Positions 18,850 to 27,521 of a stretch of 64,000 bases of DNA are shown here, piece after piece. The translations under genes were made by a program, and so were the position numbers. A model generated the notes under the pieces. That model was given only the letters and a program-made list of their open reading frames with translations, was not told the DNA's origin and searched no databases. Location: NCBI RefSeq assembly GCF_947488565.1, contig NZ_CANKZC010000006.1:78469-142468 (forward strand), given 5' to 3'. Each line of letters opens with the position of its first letter. The first letter of the stretch is position 1. The DNA is from an uncultured Psychrobacter sp. (GTDB lineage: Bacteria; Pseudomonadota; Gammaproteobacteria; Pseudomonadales; Moraxellaceae).

Positions 18850-19656
18850 TTACAAGCGCACGCGCGATCCATTACTGAGTAAGCGATAGGCAATGGTATA
18901 AAATATCGCGCAGAATACAAAAATTGCTGCCATCGAATACCAAACATTGACATCAGAATATCCTAAGATACCGTAACGGAACGAGTTAACCATATAAACG
19001 ATGGGATTTAATAACGAAACGTTTTGCCAAAATGGAGACAAATTCTCCATCGAATAAAACACACCGCCAAGATAAGTAAGCGGAGTCAATACAAAGCTTG
19101 GAATGATAGAGATATCATCAAACGAGCGCGCGAATACAGCGTTGATAAAACCACCAAGTGAGAACAAAATGGATGTACCCAATACCGTAAATATTGTCAC
19201 GAATAAATGCTCAATACCAAGGTCTGTAAAAAAGAGCGCCACTATCGAGACAATAATACCGATTGCCAGTCCACGAAAGATACCACCGCTAATATAGCCC
19301 ATCAAAATAGAGTGCTTAGAGACGGGTGAAACGAGTAGCTCCTCGATACTGGCCGTAAATTTGGCACTAAAAAAGCTTGAGACGACATTAGAATAGCTAT
19401 TAGTAATGATCGACATCATAATCAGGCCAGGGACGATGAATTGCATGTAAGGCACACCGCCCATCTCCCCCACACGCGAGCCAATCATTTTACCAAAAAT
19501 GACAAAATATAGACTCATCGTAATAACTGGCGGCAGCAGTGTTTGGGGCCAAATCCGTAAAATTCGGCGTACCTCTTTTAACCATATGGTACGAAAAGAA
19601 ATCCACTTTTTGCTCCATGACATTGTTTTATTATGATCTAAGGCTTCTTGACTCAT
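18850..19656 (-). CDS. ABC-2 type exporter permease (YadH-like)
   Basis: A 268-residue inner-membrane permease with about six hydrophobic helices, starting after a basic cytoplasmic tail (WKEVRRILRIWPQTLLPPVITMSLYFVIFG). The ABC-2 signature is seen in MQFIVPGLIMMSIITNSYSNVVSSFF and in FVLTPLTYLGGVFYSMENLSPFW near the end. It overlaps the ATPase gene by 4 bases, so both are translationally coupled and form one exporter. The pair resembles YadG/YadH of E. coli, whose cargo is not known. No substrate can be inferred from neighbours. Confidence 0.9.
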   Translation of the reverse strand: MSQEALDHNKTMSWSKKWISFRTIWLKEVRRILRIWPQTLLPPVITMSLYFVIFGKMIGSRVGEMGGVPYMQFIVPGLIMMSIITNSYSNVVSSFFSAKFTASIEELLVSPVSKHSILMGYISGGIFRGLAIGIIVSIVALFFTDLGIEHLFVTIFTVLGTSILFSLGGFINAVFARSFDDISIIPSFVLTPLTYLGGVFYSMENLSPFWQNVSLLNPIVYMVNSFRYGILGYSDVNVWYSMAAIFVFCAIFYTIAYRLLSNGSRVRL

Positions 19657-20615
19657 AACCCTGCCTCCTTCATGCTGTCTGCACTTTGAATATTTTTGTC
19701 AACTAAGCGCATAAACAACTCTTCTAAGCGATTGGCTTTAGTACGCATACTAGCGACAGTGATGCCTTGATCGGACAATTGACTAAAGACGTTGTTTAAT
19801 GACTCACCTTCAGTGAGCGTAACTTCAATTGTCTGATCATCTGGTTGTGTTATACCCGTTACATCTATTAATTTTAATTCACGAGTAAGCGGCGTATCCA
19901 AATCGAGTACAAAGGTTTCAACCGACAACTGCGCCAATAGGTTTTTCATTTCTGTGTTAATGCGGATTTCACCATGATCTAAAATTGCAATACGCTTACA
20001 CAACTGCTCAGCTTCTTCAAGATAATGTGTGGTCAAAATAATAGTCGTATTTTCTTCAATATTAATCTGCTGCATAAACTCCCACATAGAGCGGCGCAGC
20101 TCAATATCTACCCCAGCAGTCGGCTCATCAAGAATCAACAGTTTTGGTTTATGAATGAGTGCTCGTGCAATCATCAAACGGCGTTTCATACCGCCTGATA
20201 GCTCCCGCGACTTATTGTCACGCTTGTCCCATAAGCCAAGCGCCGTCAACAGTCGTTTCGCCCGTGGTCGTGCTTCCTTAGCTGGGATACCAAAGTAACC
20301 GGCCTGAGTAATCAAAATATCTTGTACTTTTTCAAACTGGTTAAAATTGAATTCTTGTGGTACCACACCAAGATACTGTTTTGCAACGGAGGGGTCGGTT
20401 AAAAGGTCAGTACCAAAGATATTGACGCTACCAGTTGTTGGTTTAAATAGTGAGCTAATGATGCCAATCATTGTTGACTTGCCAGCACCATTTGGGCCAA
20501 GCAAAGCAAAAAAACCACCTTGTGGCACCGTTAGGCTGACATCTTTTAGCGCCGAAAACCCGTTATCATAGGTTTTGGATAGATTTTGGATAGAAAGCGC
20601 TGGTACCTCAGACAT
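19653..20615 (-). CDS. ABC transporter ATP-binding protein (YadG-like)
   Basis: A 320-residue ATPase that powers the adjacent ABC-2 permease. The nucleotide-binding domain shows Walker A GPNGAGKST (40-48), Q-loop near VPQEFNF, signature LSGGMKRR (139-146), Walker B ILDEPTAGVD (161-170) and the switch His197 in TTHYLEE. The last 90 residues form an accessory domain often seen in drug-export type ATPases (DRA-like). The gene is first in a two-gene operon with the permease. The ATG at 20615 is preceded by an AAAGAGG ribosome site. Confidence 0.93.
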   Translation of the reverse strand: MSEVPALSIQNLSKTYDNGFSALKDVSLTVPQGGFFALLGPNGAGKSTMIGIISSLFKPTTGSVNIFGTDLLTDPSVAKQYLGVVPQEFNFNQFEKVQDILITQAGYFGIPAKEARPRAKRLLTALGLWDKRDNKSRELSGGMKRRLMIARALIHKPKLLILDEPTAGVDIELRRSMWEFMQQINIEENTTIILTTHYLEEAEQLCKRIAILDHGEIRINTEMKNLLAQLSVETFVLDLDTPLTRELKLIDVTGITQPDDQTIEVTLTEGESLNNVFSQLSDQGITVASMRTKANRLEELFMRLVDKNIQSADSMKEAGL

Positions 20616-20739
20616 GAATACCTCTTTATAAATTTATAAAATAAATGTTGTAATGCCTTAATGTGAGGTTGCTATAAGTAGATTTCAACTACAGCAATAT
20701 ATAACGACATTATTGATCTCATCAATCGTCAATCACAAA

Positions 20740-20774
20740 AAAACGTCTATCTCAATCAGCGAAATAGACGTTTT
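20740..20774 (-). terminator. Intrinsic terminator after the cytochrome c gene
   Basis: AAAACGTCTATCTC (20740-20753) pairs with GAAATAGACGTTTT (20761-20774) with one imperfect pair. It lies 70 bases beyond the cytochrome stop codon and carries a U-run on the minus strand (A-run at 20737-20743). Confidence 0.8.
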
Positions 20775-20843
20775 ACAATCTTATATAAGACATATCAAGG
20801 CAGTAATTACAAAACCACTTTTTGTCGCGTATATCTACGCAGA

Positions 20844-21524
20844 CTAGCTGGCTTCCCCTACCATATAATCCACAGCATTTTGGACTTCTTCATCAGGAAT
20901 ATCGGCCCCACCTTTCGCTGGCATAGCATTAAAGCCGTTAATAGCATGTGTATATAAAGTATCTGTACCTTTTGCTATACGTGGCCCCCAAGCACCTGCA
21001 TCACCTAATATAGGTGAACCAAGCAGTCCTGATGCATGGCAAGTCTGACATACTGCGTTATATACCGCTTTACCATCACGAGGGCCATCGCCAGCTGCTG
21101 GACCAGAGGAACGGGCTGTCACATCACAAACCTCATCGTCTTCAAAACAGACTTTAGCAACTGGTTGAATACGGGCTATCAGATTGGGATATAAAGCAAT
21201 GAGCTTTTGCACTTGCGGTGTATCCTCAGGAATCGGCTCTTCATTAGCCGCAGGAGCTGCTTGCGCTGTTTCTTCTGTTGCTGCGCCCTCTTCAGTCGTA
21301 GCATCTGCAGGTAGAGCACCATCAACAGGAGCAGTGTCGCTTGTAGTATTAGCGGCAGCTTGTGGCTCTTCACCTAGCTGTTGAGGCGCATCTTCAACCA
21401 CTTCTTGCGCTTCTGCTACATCAGATACCGTTACAGATGTATCTGCAACGTCTTCAGCTTGGCTCACTGCGATACTAGCGATTCCTAGAATGGCAGCTGC
21501 CGATAACATAACTACTTTTCTCAT
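20844..21524 (-). CDS. Cytochrome c5-like c-type cytochrome
   Basis: A 226-residue exported haem protein. Signal peptide 1-23 ends SQA. Residues 24-105 are an acidic Ala/Pro/Thr-rich spacer that may tether or extend the domain from the membrane. A single haem site reads C159-Q-T-C162-H163, with distal Met201 in FNAMPAKGGADIP, the layout of cytochrome c5/c555 proteins. C126 and C133 before the domain could form a disulfide. Role: electron carrier in the periplasm, possibly feeding a terminal oxidase; partner not visible here. It has its own terminator and seems monocistronic. Confidence 0.88.
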   Translation of the reverse strand: MRKVVMLSAAAILGIASIAVSQAEDVADTSVTVSDVAEAQEVVEDAPQQLGEEPQAAANTTSDTAPVDGALPADATTEEGAATEETAQAAPAANEEPIPEDTPQVQKLIALYPNLIARIQPVAKVCFEDDEVCDVTARSSGPAAGDGPRDGKAVYNAVCQTCHASGLLGSPILGDAGAWGPRIAKGTDTLYTHAINGFNAMPAKGGADIPDEEVQNAVDYMVGEAS

Positions 21525-21903
21525 TCGTCACGTTCTCTTATTTACGTATACAAGTGCTGGCACGACTTGGACATTCTGTCTATCTTCCTTTGACAGTATC
21601 TAGTTATCAATGGCAAACAACCATTCCAAAGGCAAGCGTACTTGTAATCGGTGATTATGAATATGAATTTTCCCTAACATTATAAGGGAAAAGGTATACC
21701 AATTGCCATGCCTGTTTACTGACTATCTTATTATTTATCAAATAATCTTCAGAGCTCGTTTCATTTATTGGCTTTACTACTTTTATTTGTTAGACTAAGC
21801 GGTCTTTATTTTTCGACGACTTATACTGCAAGTTTACTTTATGCATGCAGTTTTATACATGCAGTGATTTGACTCGTTCTACATAGCAGTTAATTCATCA
21901 CAT
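21525..21903. other. Intergenic region upstream of tRNA-Arg
   Basis: A 379-base AT-rich gap between the divergent cytochrome gene and the tRNA. Just before the tRNA are two direct CATGCAGT copies (21844-21851 and 21858-21865) and a TTGACT hexamer (21869-21874) that could be a -35 element, though a -10 match at proper spacing is poor. No coding region is supported. Confidence 0.35.
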
Positions 21904-21980
21904 GCGCTCGTAGCTCAGTTGGATAGAGTATCGGTTTCCGAAGCCGAGGGTCGTGGGTTCGATTCCCGCCGAGCGCACCA
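21904..21980 (+). tRNA. tRNA-Arg (anticodon CCG)
   Basis: Complete 77-base cloverleaf. The acceptor arm GCGCTCG pairs with CGAGCGC and is followed by ACCA, so the CCA end is encoded. The D arm (GCTC...GAGT), an anticodon stem TCGGT/GCCGA with loop TTCCGAA giving anticodon CCG, and a T arm GTGGG TTCGATT CCCGC are all intact. It reads the rare Arg codon CGG. No other tRNA is adjacent. Confidence 0.96.
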
Positions 21981-22455
21981 ATCATTGTAACCAATCTATT
22001 ATTTTAAAGTATATCCCACTGAGCCAACTTGTCTATTTTGGTTTAGCGGTAATGCTGTGTCTGACATTTCCAAAATTTTCTTATCAAATACCTGTCTATT
22101 CAAATACCCGTTTACTCTAAACCTACCCTTCTCTTTTATCACTCCTAAACCTTTCTTTTGAGCAAGCTACTTTATGGCAAAAATACGCCTTTTTGCTTTC
22201 TTTGCTTAATCTTTACAAAAAAACTACTTTTATTAGAAATAATACTTACATTTTAAAAGCAACATAAGTATTATTGCTTATTAGGTATTTATGTAACTAT
22301 ATGTAATTAAATGAATATATAGTAATATTCTAGTAACCAAATATAGATGCAAGTACAGAATATTTTTGGCTCGTTAATTGCATGTTTAAGATAGGTTTAA
22401 ACGAGCCAGCGGTTTATAAATTTTAATATAGTATGAGTTAAGTCTAGGAGACGTA
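21981..22455. other. Intergenic region with structured leader upstream of a mini-ORF
   Basis: A 475-base AT-rich stretch after the tRNA with no clear terminator. A perfect 9-bp inverted repeat, TGGCTCGTT (22367-22375) and AACGAGCCA (22400-22408), with a 24-base loop ends about 47 bases before the mini-ORF start at 22456. This suggests a structured leader for that ORF. Confidence 0.4.
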
Positions 22456-22539
22456 ATGAGTGTATTTTATATGGCAGCATTATCAGTAGGGTCTGTATTC
22501 TGGGGAATGGTTGTTGTTTGGCTGATGGCAACGCGATAA
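22456..22539 (+). CDS. Predicted 27-residue single-pass membrane mini-protein
   Basis: ATG at 22456 to TAA at 22539. An excellent ribosome site, TAGGAG, lies about 6 bases before the ATG. The peptide starts MSVFYMAALSVGSVFWGMVV and ends WLMATR: one hydrophobic helix with aromatic residues and a terminal Arg, the look of small inner-membrane subunits. No function is recognised. Codon choice is normal for the region. It is convergent with the gene ending at 22558, and a 14-base palindrome (22550-22563) spans the junction. Support is the ribosome site plus composition; conservation was not tested. Confidence 0.55.
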   Translation: MSVFYMAALSVGSVFWGMVVVWLMATR

Positions 22540-22557
22540 GTAGCTGGCTTGTTGAGC

Positions 22558-22926
22558 TCAACATATTTCTTGCAAGTCAGTACCAAGCTGGGCTCGATTC
22601 GGTACTCGATGATAATTGATAATAGGCACCTCTCCTAAGCGGCGCTCACCAGCTGCGATACTATTATCTATGGTAATCATTGCAATCTTTTTATTCTCTT
22701 TGGTAATTAGCAAATGCTTGGCTCTTCTGCTGGTACTATAATTAGGAAAGTGTTTTTTAATTAAAACAGCTGTCTTTTGTAAGCTATCATTTGTTAATGG
22801 CTTCTTACCCGTTGATGCGTGTGCTCCACTTTTGGGATCAACTTTATTACTACGTAAATGTGCTATCAGCCATAGTACTGTAATGACTGCTAGCAATATG
22901 ACAAGCCACCAAATTCCGTCTATCAT
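22558..22926 (-). CDS. Small membrane-anchored hypothetical protein
   Basis: A 122-residue protein with one N-terminal membrane helix (about 4-23, rich in Trp, Ile, Val and Leu) and a basic cytoplasmic domain. The domain contains a Lys/His/Arg-rich part (LIKKHFPNYSTSRRAKHLLITKENKKIAMITID, about 57-88) and the motif GERRLGEVPIINYHRVP (about 92-108). I do not recognise the family. It is divergent from the sirtuin gene with only 35 bases between starts, so their promoters overlap each other's coding regions or leaders. No strong ribosome site is visible. Confidence 0.65.
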   Translation of the reverse strand: MIDGIWWLVILLAVITVLWLIAHLRSNKVDPKSGAHASTGKKPLTNDSLQKTAVLIKKHFPNYSTSRRAKHLLITKENKKIAMITIDNSIAAGERRLGEVPIINYHRVPNRAQLGTDLQEIC

Positions 22927-22961
22927 AGAAAAGTATATCCATTATTAGCAAGGGTTAAGTC

Positions 22962-23765
22962 ATGGTAGCAGAATTATCGCCAAAACTAATAGCAGAAGTA
23001 CATCGGGCTGCTAAATTGCTAGCGGTTCGACCACAGATCTGTATTCTAACTGGTGCAGGCATATCAGCAGAAAGTGGCATTCCAACTTTTCGTGATAAGC
23101 AAACTGGTCTCTGGGAACATTATCGAGCAGAGGATTTGGCAAGCCCCACTGCCTTTGCTCGCGACCCACATTTGGTATGGTCGTGGTATCAATGGCGCAG
23201 ACAACTGGTGCATGACAAAAAACCCAATCCTGCTCACTATGCGCTTGCCCAGTGGCAACAAGACGCCAAAAACCACAAACAGCACTTTACGTTGGTCACA
23301 CAAAACGTCGATGATTTGCATGAACAAGCTGGTAGTGAGGCCATTCATTTACATGGTCATCTGTGGCGTAATCGCTGTCACGACTGTGGTACACTTTATC
23401 AAAATGAATCAGCAGCTTTAGATAGTAGTAAAAAAGCCATCAGTTTCGATGATAGAGTGATAACATGCCAACAGTGTGATGGTTATATCAGACCTGATAT
23501 CGTCTGGTTTGGTGAGGCGCTACCTATAGGAGCATGGCAAACGGCTGAAGAGGCTGCCGCTAATTGCGATGTATTCATCAGTATTGGTACATCAAGCTTG
23601 GTATACCCTGCTGCGGGTCTGGCACAATTAGCTCAGCAAAATGGTGCAACAGTCATTGAGATAAACCCAAATCCAACGCCTAATACCATCGTGGATATCA
23701 CATTGGCTGCAAACGCCGGCGTGACAATGCCTTTACTAATGCAAAAAGTGACTGCTCTCGCATAA
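22962..23765 (+). CDS. cobB: NAD-dependent protein deacylase, class III sirtuin (CobB-like)
   Basis: A 267-residue sirtuin that removes acyl groups from lysines using NAD. The NAD loop GAGISAESGIPTFR is at 31-44, QNVDDLH at 114-120, catalytic His131 in IHLHGH. The zinc site is C139-x2-C142 and C169-x2-C172. Tyr76 and Arg79 (WYQWRR) match the Tyr-x2-Arg pair that in SIRT5 and E. coli CobB binds succinyl or malonyl groups, so desuccinylase activity is likely as well as deacetylation. The ATG at 22962 follows AAGGG. No acetyl-CoA synthetase or acetyltransferase gene is adjacent. Confidence 0.93.
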   Translation: MVAELSPKLIAEVHRAAKLLAVRPQICILTGAGISAESGIPTFRDKQTGLWEHYRAEDLASPTAFARDPHLVWSWYQWRRQLVHDKKPNPAHYALAQWQQDAKNHKQHFTLVTQNVDDLHEQAGSEAIHLHGHLWRNRCHDCGTLYQNESAALDSSKKAISFDDRVITCQQCDGYIRPDIVWFGEALPIGAWQTAEEAAANCDVFISIGTSSLVYPAAGLAQLAQQNGATVIEINPNPTPNTIVDITLAANAGVTMPLLMQKVTALA

Positions 23766-23890
23766 TCGCTGTACAAAATTCAAAGCATCTATTTACTGAC
23801 AAAATACGTACGGTATCAATAATAGCCAAATGCTTTATAGTACTTTATATAAATGATTAAGTTTTGAGCTGCCCCTGAACAATTAAACAA

Positions 23891-24889
23891 TTACTGCAAT
23901 ACATGATCCACTTTAGCCAAGTAAGCTTGTTTTAGGTCATCATCTATGAAAGATGATCTAAAAGAGTTTTTTACCAATGTGACAATGTCGTTTTCTGTTA
24001 ATGGTAAGTTGTCACACAAGTTGATAAAATTTTGGTTAATATAACCTTTAAAATAGGCTGGGTCATCTGAATTGACGCTCACATTTAGACCATAATCTAA
24101 AAGCTCTTTGATATTGTGCGCTTTGTAGTCTTCAAACACTTTCAATTCAATATTTGAGTTTGGGCAAACCGTAAGCGGTATTTGCTCTTCTTTTAGCCGC
24201 TGCATAAGCGTATCACTATGAATCGACTGCACGCCGTGGTCTATTCTATCGATACCCAATAAATCTAAAGCCTCATAAATATAAGAAAAGTCACCTTCTT
24301 CGCCTGCATGGGCGACTAATTTAAACCCTGCCTCTTTTGCCTTTTCAAATACCTCTGTGAATTTTGATGGCGGGTTACCAAGCTCTGAAGAATCAAGACC
24401 AACACCAATGATATCCTCCTTAAATGCCATCGCCTCCTCTAACGTATCAAAAGCATCTTGCTGTGATAAATGACGTAAAAAACACATGATAATACCAGAA
24501 GTAATACCGTATCTTTCTTTGGCATCAGCCAGCGCTTCTTTTATACCAGTGATTACAGTTTCAAAAGCGATGCCTCTTGCCGTATGCGTCTGAGGGTCAA
24601 AGAATATCTCAGTATGAATAACATTGTCTTCAACACATTTTAAGATATATTCCCAAGTCAAATCATAAAAATCGTCTTTTGTGATAAGTACGTTGGCACC
24701 AGCGTAATAAATGTCTAAAAAAGTCTGTAGATTGGTGAAATTATAAGCATTACGTACGTCCTCTATGTCTTTATAAGGAATATCTATGTTGTTTTTTTTA
24801 GCCAGCCTAAACATAAGCTCAGGCTCTAATGAACCTTCGATATGTAGATGCAATTCAGCCTTTGGTAGTTTTTTTATGAGATCAATCAT
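23891..24889 (-). CDS. Adenine deaminase (adenosine deaminase superfamily)
   Basis: A 332-residue zinc hydrolase of purine salvage. Metal and catalytic residues are present: His14 and His16 (ELHLHIEGS), His194 and Glu197 in HAGEEGD, His218 in IDHGVQS and Asp275/Asp276 in NSDDPAYF. The SDDPAYF-x-GY block and overall length resemble the Aah1-type adenine deaminases found in Pseudomonas and yeast more than true adenosine deaminases, so it probably turns adenine into hypoxanthine. The start at 24889 follows an AAGGAAA site. The call between adenine and adenosine is family inference. The gene is alone; the TPM gene upstream on the same strand lies only 45 bases away. Confidence 0.85.
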   Translation of the reverse strand: MIDLIKKLPKAELHLHIEGSLEPELMFRLAKKNNIDIPYKDIEDVRNAYNFTNLQTFLDIYYAGANVLITKDDFYDLTWEYILKCVEDNVIHTEIFFDPQTHTARGIAFETVITGIKEALADAKERYGITSGIIMCFLRHLSQQDAFDTLEEAMAFKEDIIGVGLDSSELGNPPSKFTEVFEKAKEAGFKLVAHAGEEGDFSYIYEALDLLGIDRIDHGVQSIHSDTLMQRLKEEQIPLTVCPNSNIELKVFEDYKAHNIKELLDYGLNVSVNSDDPAYFKGYINQNFINLCDNLPLTENDIVTLVKNSFRSSFIDDDLKQAYLAKVDHVLQ

Positions 24890-24933
24890 AGTATTTCCTT
24901 ATCTTTAATTGCCTATCTATAATTTTGTGGAAG

Positions 24934-25464
24934 CTACTTTAAAAAGACTACCGTATCAGACAGCTCATTACCTGCTGGGTCATGCTCTAAGTGGTAATAC
25001 TGACGCAATAGCTGTCCTATCTCATCTAGTAGATCAGTCAAGCTTTCTTCTGACTTTTTGTTGGCAATGCCCGTCACTGCTTTGTCACACATCGCACGCC
25101 ATACTGTAGGACTGACATGAGCGCTAATACCACGATCTGCGACAATCTCCAGCTTATGCTCACAGATATTGACATAAACCAAGACCCCCGTGTTTTCTTC
25201 AGTATCCCATACACGGTATTCGCTAAACAAATCGATAGCACGCTCACGGCAGTTGGTGCTATAAGCTTCTTGAATGGGTAGATGGTTTTCTATAACCAAA
25301 AAAACTTCGCCACGATGACCTTGCTCTGCTTCTGTCACTTTCGCTGTTAAACGGGCCTTAACCTCTGCTGTTAACCATTTGCTGTTCAGCATCGGAACAA
25401 ACAAGACTTGACGCCACCAGCGAGCAAAACTTGCCTCTGATGAAGGTAAGTTGTTTTGTGCCAT
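24934..25464 (-). CDS. TPM domain protein, cytoplasmic form
   Basis: A 176-residue protein with a TPM domain (about 30-150): LTAKVTEAEQGHRGEVFLVIENHLP, LFSEYRVWDTEENTGVLVYVNICEHKLEIVADRGI and the closing helix KAVTGIANKKSEESLTDLLDEIGQLLRQYY. It has no signal peptide or membrane helix, unlike its neighbour. TPM domains of the YgcG/DUF1517 kind were linked to photosystem repair and to acid phosphatase activity in plants; in bacteria the role is unclear. It is the last gene of the LemA - TPM/Gly-rich - TPM run, with a 116-base gap to the preceding gene, a layout shared by many bacteria. Confidence 0.85.
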   Translation of the reverse strand: MAQNNLPSSEASFARWWRQVLFVPMLNSKWLTAEVKARLTAKVTEAEQGHRGEVFLVIENHLPIQEAYSTNCRERAIDLFSEYRVWDTEENTGVLVYVNICEHKLEIVADRGISAHVSPTVWRAMCDKAVTGIANKKSEESLTDLLDEIGQLLRQYYHLEHDPAGNELSDTVVFLK

Positions 25465-25580
25465 AATGTTTCCTCAAGTAGGCGATTGCTCATTGTCGTC
25501 TAATACATTATCAAACAAATTATAAAAGCAATGTTCTTAATATTTAATGCTACAAATCGATTGTTATGATGATGGTTGGC

Positions 25581-26738
25581 TTACCACGATCCACCAGCAC
25601 CGCCACCACCAAAGCCGCCACCGCCGCCGCCGAAGCCGCCGCCGCCGAAGCCACCGCCGCCGCCACCAAGTCCAGGTAAGAAAATTAAACCGCCGCCGCC
25701 GCGTCCACCACGACCACCGCCGCCTGAACCTCTAGCAATTAAGAACATCCAGATAAAGATGGCCATAATGACAGTCATAAAGAATCCGCCACCCAATGCT
25801 AAAGAACCAGCAAAGAAACCACCAGCCGTTAAGATAGAGCCAAATACTCGTCCAAAAATACTAGTAATAAACTTACCAAAAATCATCGCCATGATGAACA
25901 AAAAAACAGGCGTTGATGGTTCATCCGAACCTTGCTGAGCGTTACGTTCTGCGGCTTGAGCATCGGCACGAGCCAGCACGTCAGTATCAGCAGTGAGTCG
26001 AGCTTCAAGTGCACCAACACCTGCCAATAACCCAGATCCATAGTTGTTTTGCTTGAATAGTGGCGTAATATCCTCACGGATAATACGATTGACCGCCGCA
26101 TCCGGCAACACGCCTTCCAACCCATAACCCGTTAAGATATACATGTCACGATCATTGACTGCTACCACAATCAGTAAGCCGTCATCAATGTCCTCCTCCC
26201 CAAGCTCCCACTTATTAGCAACCTGTAAAGCATAGTCAAATATCGGTAAGCCATTTGTGCTAGGTACGATGACGATTGCTGCTTGAGCTAGACCTTGCTG
26301 GTAGATATTCCTAAGCTGGGTCTCTAAACGCTGTTTCTCTTGCGGATTTAGTATATTTGCTTGATCAACGACTGGTTGATTTAATATGAGCTTATCAGCA
26401 TCAACATTAGCCGCATCAGATTGCACAGGTGGCTGTACAGTGGCCTGAGACTCTGCTATGGCTTCATCATTGGCAGCATTTGGATTGATAGCCTCATTAC
26501 CAAGTATGGTGCCTCCAATAGCGTCGTTACCAAGTACCGCATCATTAATGGCTTCATTCGCCTCGCCAGCTTTAGCGATCGCTACTAAGTCCTCAACGCT
26601 ACGGGTCTGCATTTGCGCATCGGTCGCACTCTCAGCTGTCGCAACATTAGCATCATCCGGCGCAGCATGCAGCAGCGTTGTATTGCCCGCGCTGAGTGTT
26701 AATAATAATGCCGAGACGATTGCTTTTGAATTCTTCAT
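25581..26738 (-). CDS. TPM domain membrane protein with Gly-rich tail (YgcG-like)
   Basis: A 385-residue protein with a signal peptide (1-25, ending LHA), an N-terminal acidic region with pseudo-repeats of GNDAI/GNEAI type (about 60-95), a TPM domain (about 120-250; VVDQANILNPQEK, DDGLLIVVAVNDRDMYILTGYGLEG), hydrophobic segments (about 277-335) and a C-terminal run of Gly (about 338-384) closing in GGSW. The Gly-rich end is typical of this family. It is partnered with LemA upstream. The Gly-rich coding stretch is GC-rich and repetitive (25590-25730), so an apparent proline-rich reading on the other strand is a shadow. Function unknown; association with the envelope is inferred. Confidence 0.88.
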   Translation of the reverse strand: MKNSKAIVSALLLTLSAGNTTLLHAAPDDANVATAESATDAQMQTRSVEDLVAIAKAGEANEAINDAVLGNDAIGGTILGNEAINPNAANDEAIAESQATVQPPVQSDAANVDADKLILNQPVVDQANILNPQEKQRLETQLRNIYQQGLAQAAIVIVPSTNGLPIFDYALQVANKWELGEEDIDDGLLIVVAVNDRDMYILTGYGLEGVLPDAAVNRIIREDITPLFKQNNYGSGLLAGVGALEARLTADTDVLARADAQAAERNAQQGSDEPSTPVFLFIMAMIFGKFITSIFGRVFGSILTAGGFFAGSLALGGGFFMTVIMAIFIWMFLIARGSGGGGRGGRGGGGLIFLPGLGGGGGGFGGGGFGGGGGGFGGGGAGGSW

Positions 26739-26891
26739 CTAATCTATACCACCTTTAGTGACACGCTTGCTGAACGAAATTATGACTTATTATAAATAGG
26801 AGTCTTTTTTGCACCTTTGTGAATAGCGACTAATCATAGATAGCGAGTAAAGCTACTACTAAACGCCGCTTTTTGACCCAAAACGCTGACT

Positions 26892-27521
26892 TTATTGTGC
26901 AGTAGCTTCATCATCTCCAAAATCAACTGTAGGTGCGGTCGAGATCTCTTCTTCATTAGCAACTGTAAAGTTCGGCTTAGTATCCATACCGAACACTTTG
27001 GCTGTGATATTAGTTGGGAACTGACGTACCGTTGTATTGTAGCCCTGCACTTCTTGAATATAACGATTACGAGCTACTGTAATACGATTTTCAGTTCCTT
27101 CTAACTGTGCCTGCAAGTCTTGAAACAAAGCGTCAGATTTGAGCTCAGGGTAACGTTCGGACACTGCCATCAGACGTGACAATGCTCCCCCCATCTGAGC
27201 TTGGGCTTCAGCATAACGTTCCATCGCTTGTGGGTCATTGAGTACTTCTGGCGTTATATTGATGCTACCTGCACGCGAACGCGCTTCTGCCACCTGAGTG
27301 AACACCTCTTGCTCTTGGTCTGCATATTGTTGCACAACTTTTACCAAGTTTGGCACCAGATCCGAACGGCGCTGATATTGGTTGACCACTTCTGACCAAG
27401 CTGCTGTGACTTGCTCATCTTGTGATTGCAAATTGTTATAACCACAGCCTGACAAACCTACGGTTGAGGTTGCCAATACTGCTGATAACAACATAGGTTT
27501 TATAATAGATTTACGCGTCAT
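26892..27521 (-). CDS. lemA: LemA family lipoprotein
   Basis: A 209-residue LemA protein: lipobox GLSGC with Cys26 after a hydrophobic signal, then the family start YNNLQSQDEQVTAAWSEVVNQYQRRSDLVPNLV (about 28-60), continuing as long helices with the ALSRLMAVSERYPELKSD block. Typical length. LemA folds as a helical bundle on the membrane; its job is unclear, though it is nearly always found with TPM/YgcG genes as here. The ATG at 27521 follows TAGGAG. It is the first gene of the three-gene run; spacing to the next is 153 bases. Confidence 0.92.
   Translation of the reverse strand: MTRKSIIKPMLLSAVLATSTVGLSGCGYNNLQSQDEQVTAAWSEVVNQYQRRSDLVPNLVKVVQQYADQEQEVFTQVAEARSRAGSINITPEVLNDPQAMERYAEAQAQMGGALSRLMAVSERYPELKSDALFQDLQAQLEGTENRITVARNRYIQEVQGYNTTVRQFPTNITAKVFGMDTKPNFTVANEEEISTAPTVDFGDDEATAQ

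Noticed and set aside
25576-25938. Proline-rich plus-strand open frames
   Set aside because: They are the complement of the Gly-rich tail of the YgcG-like gene on the minus strand.
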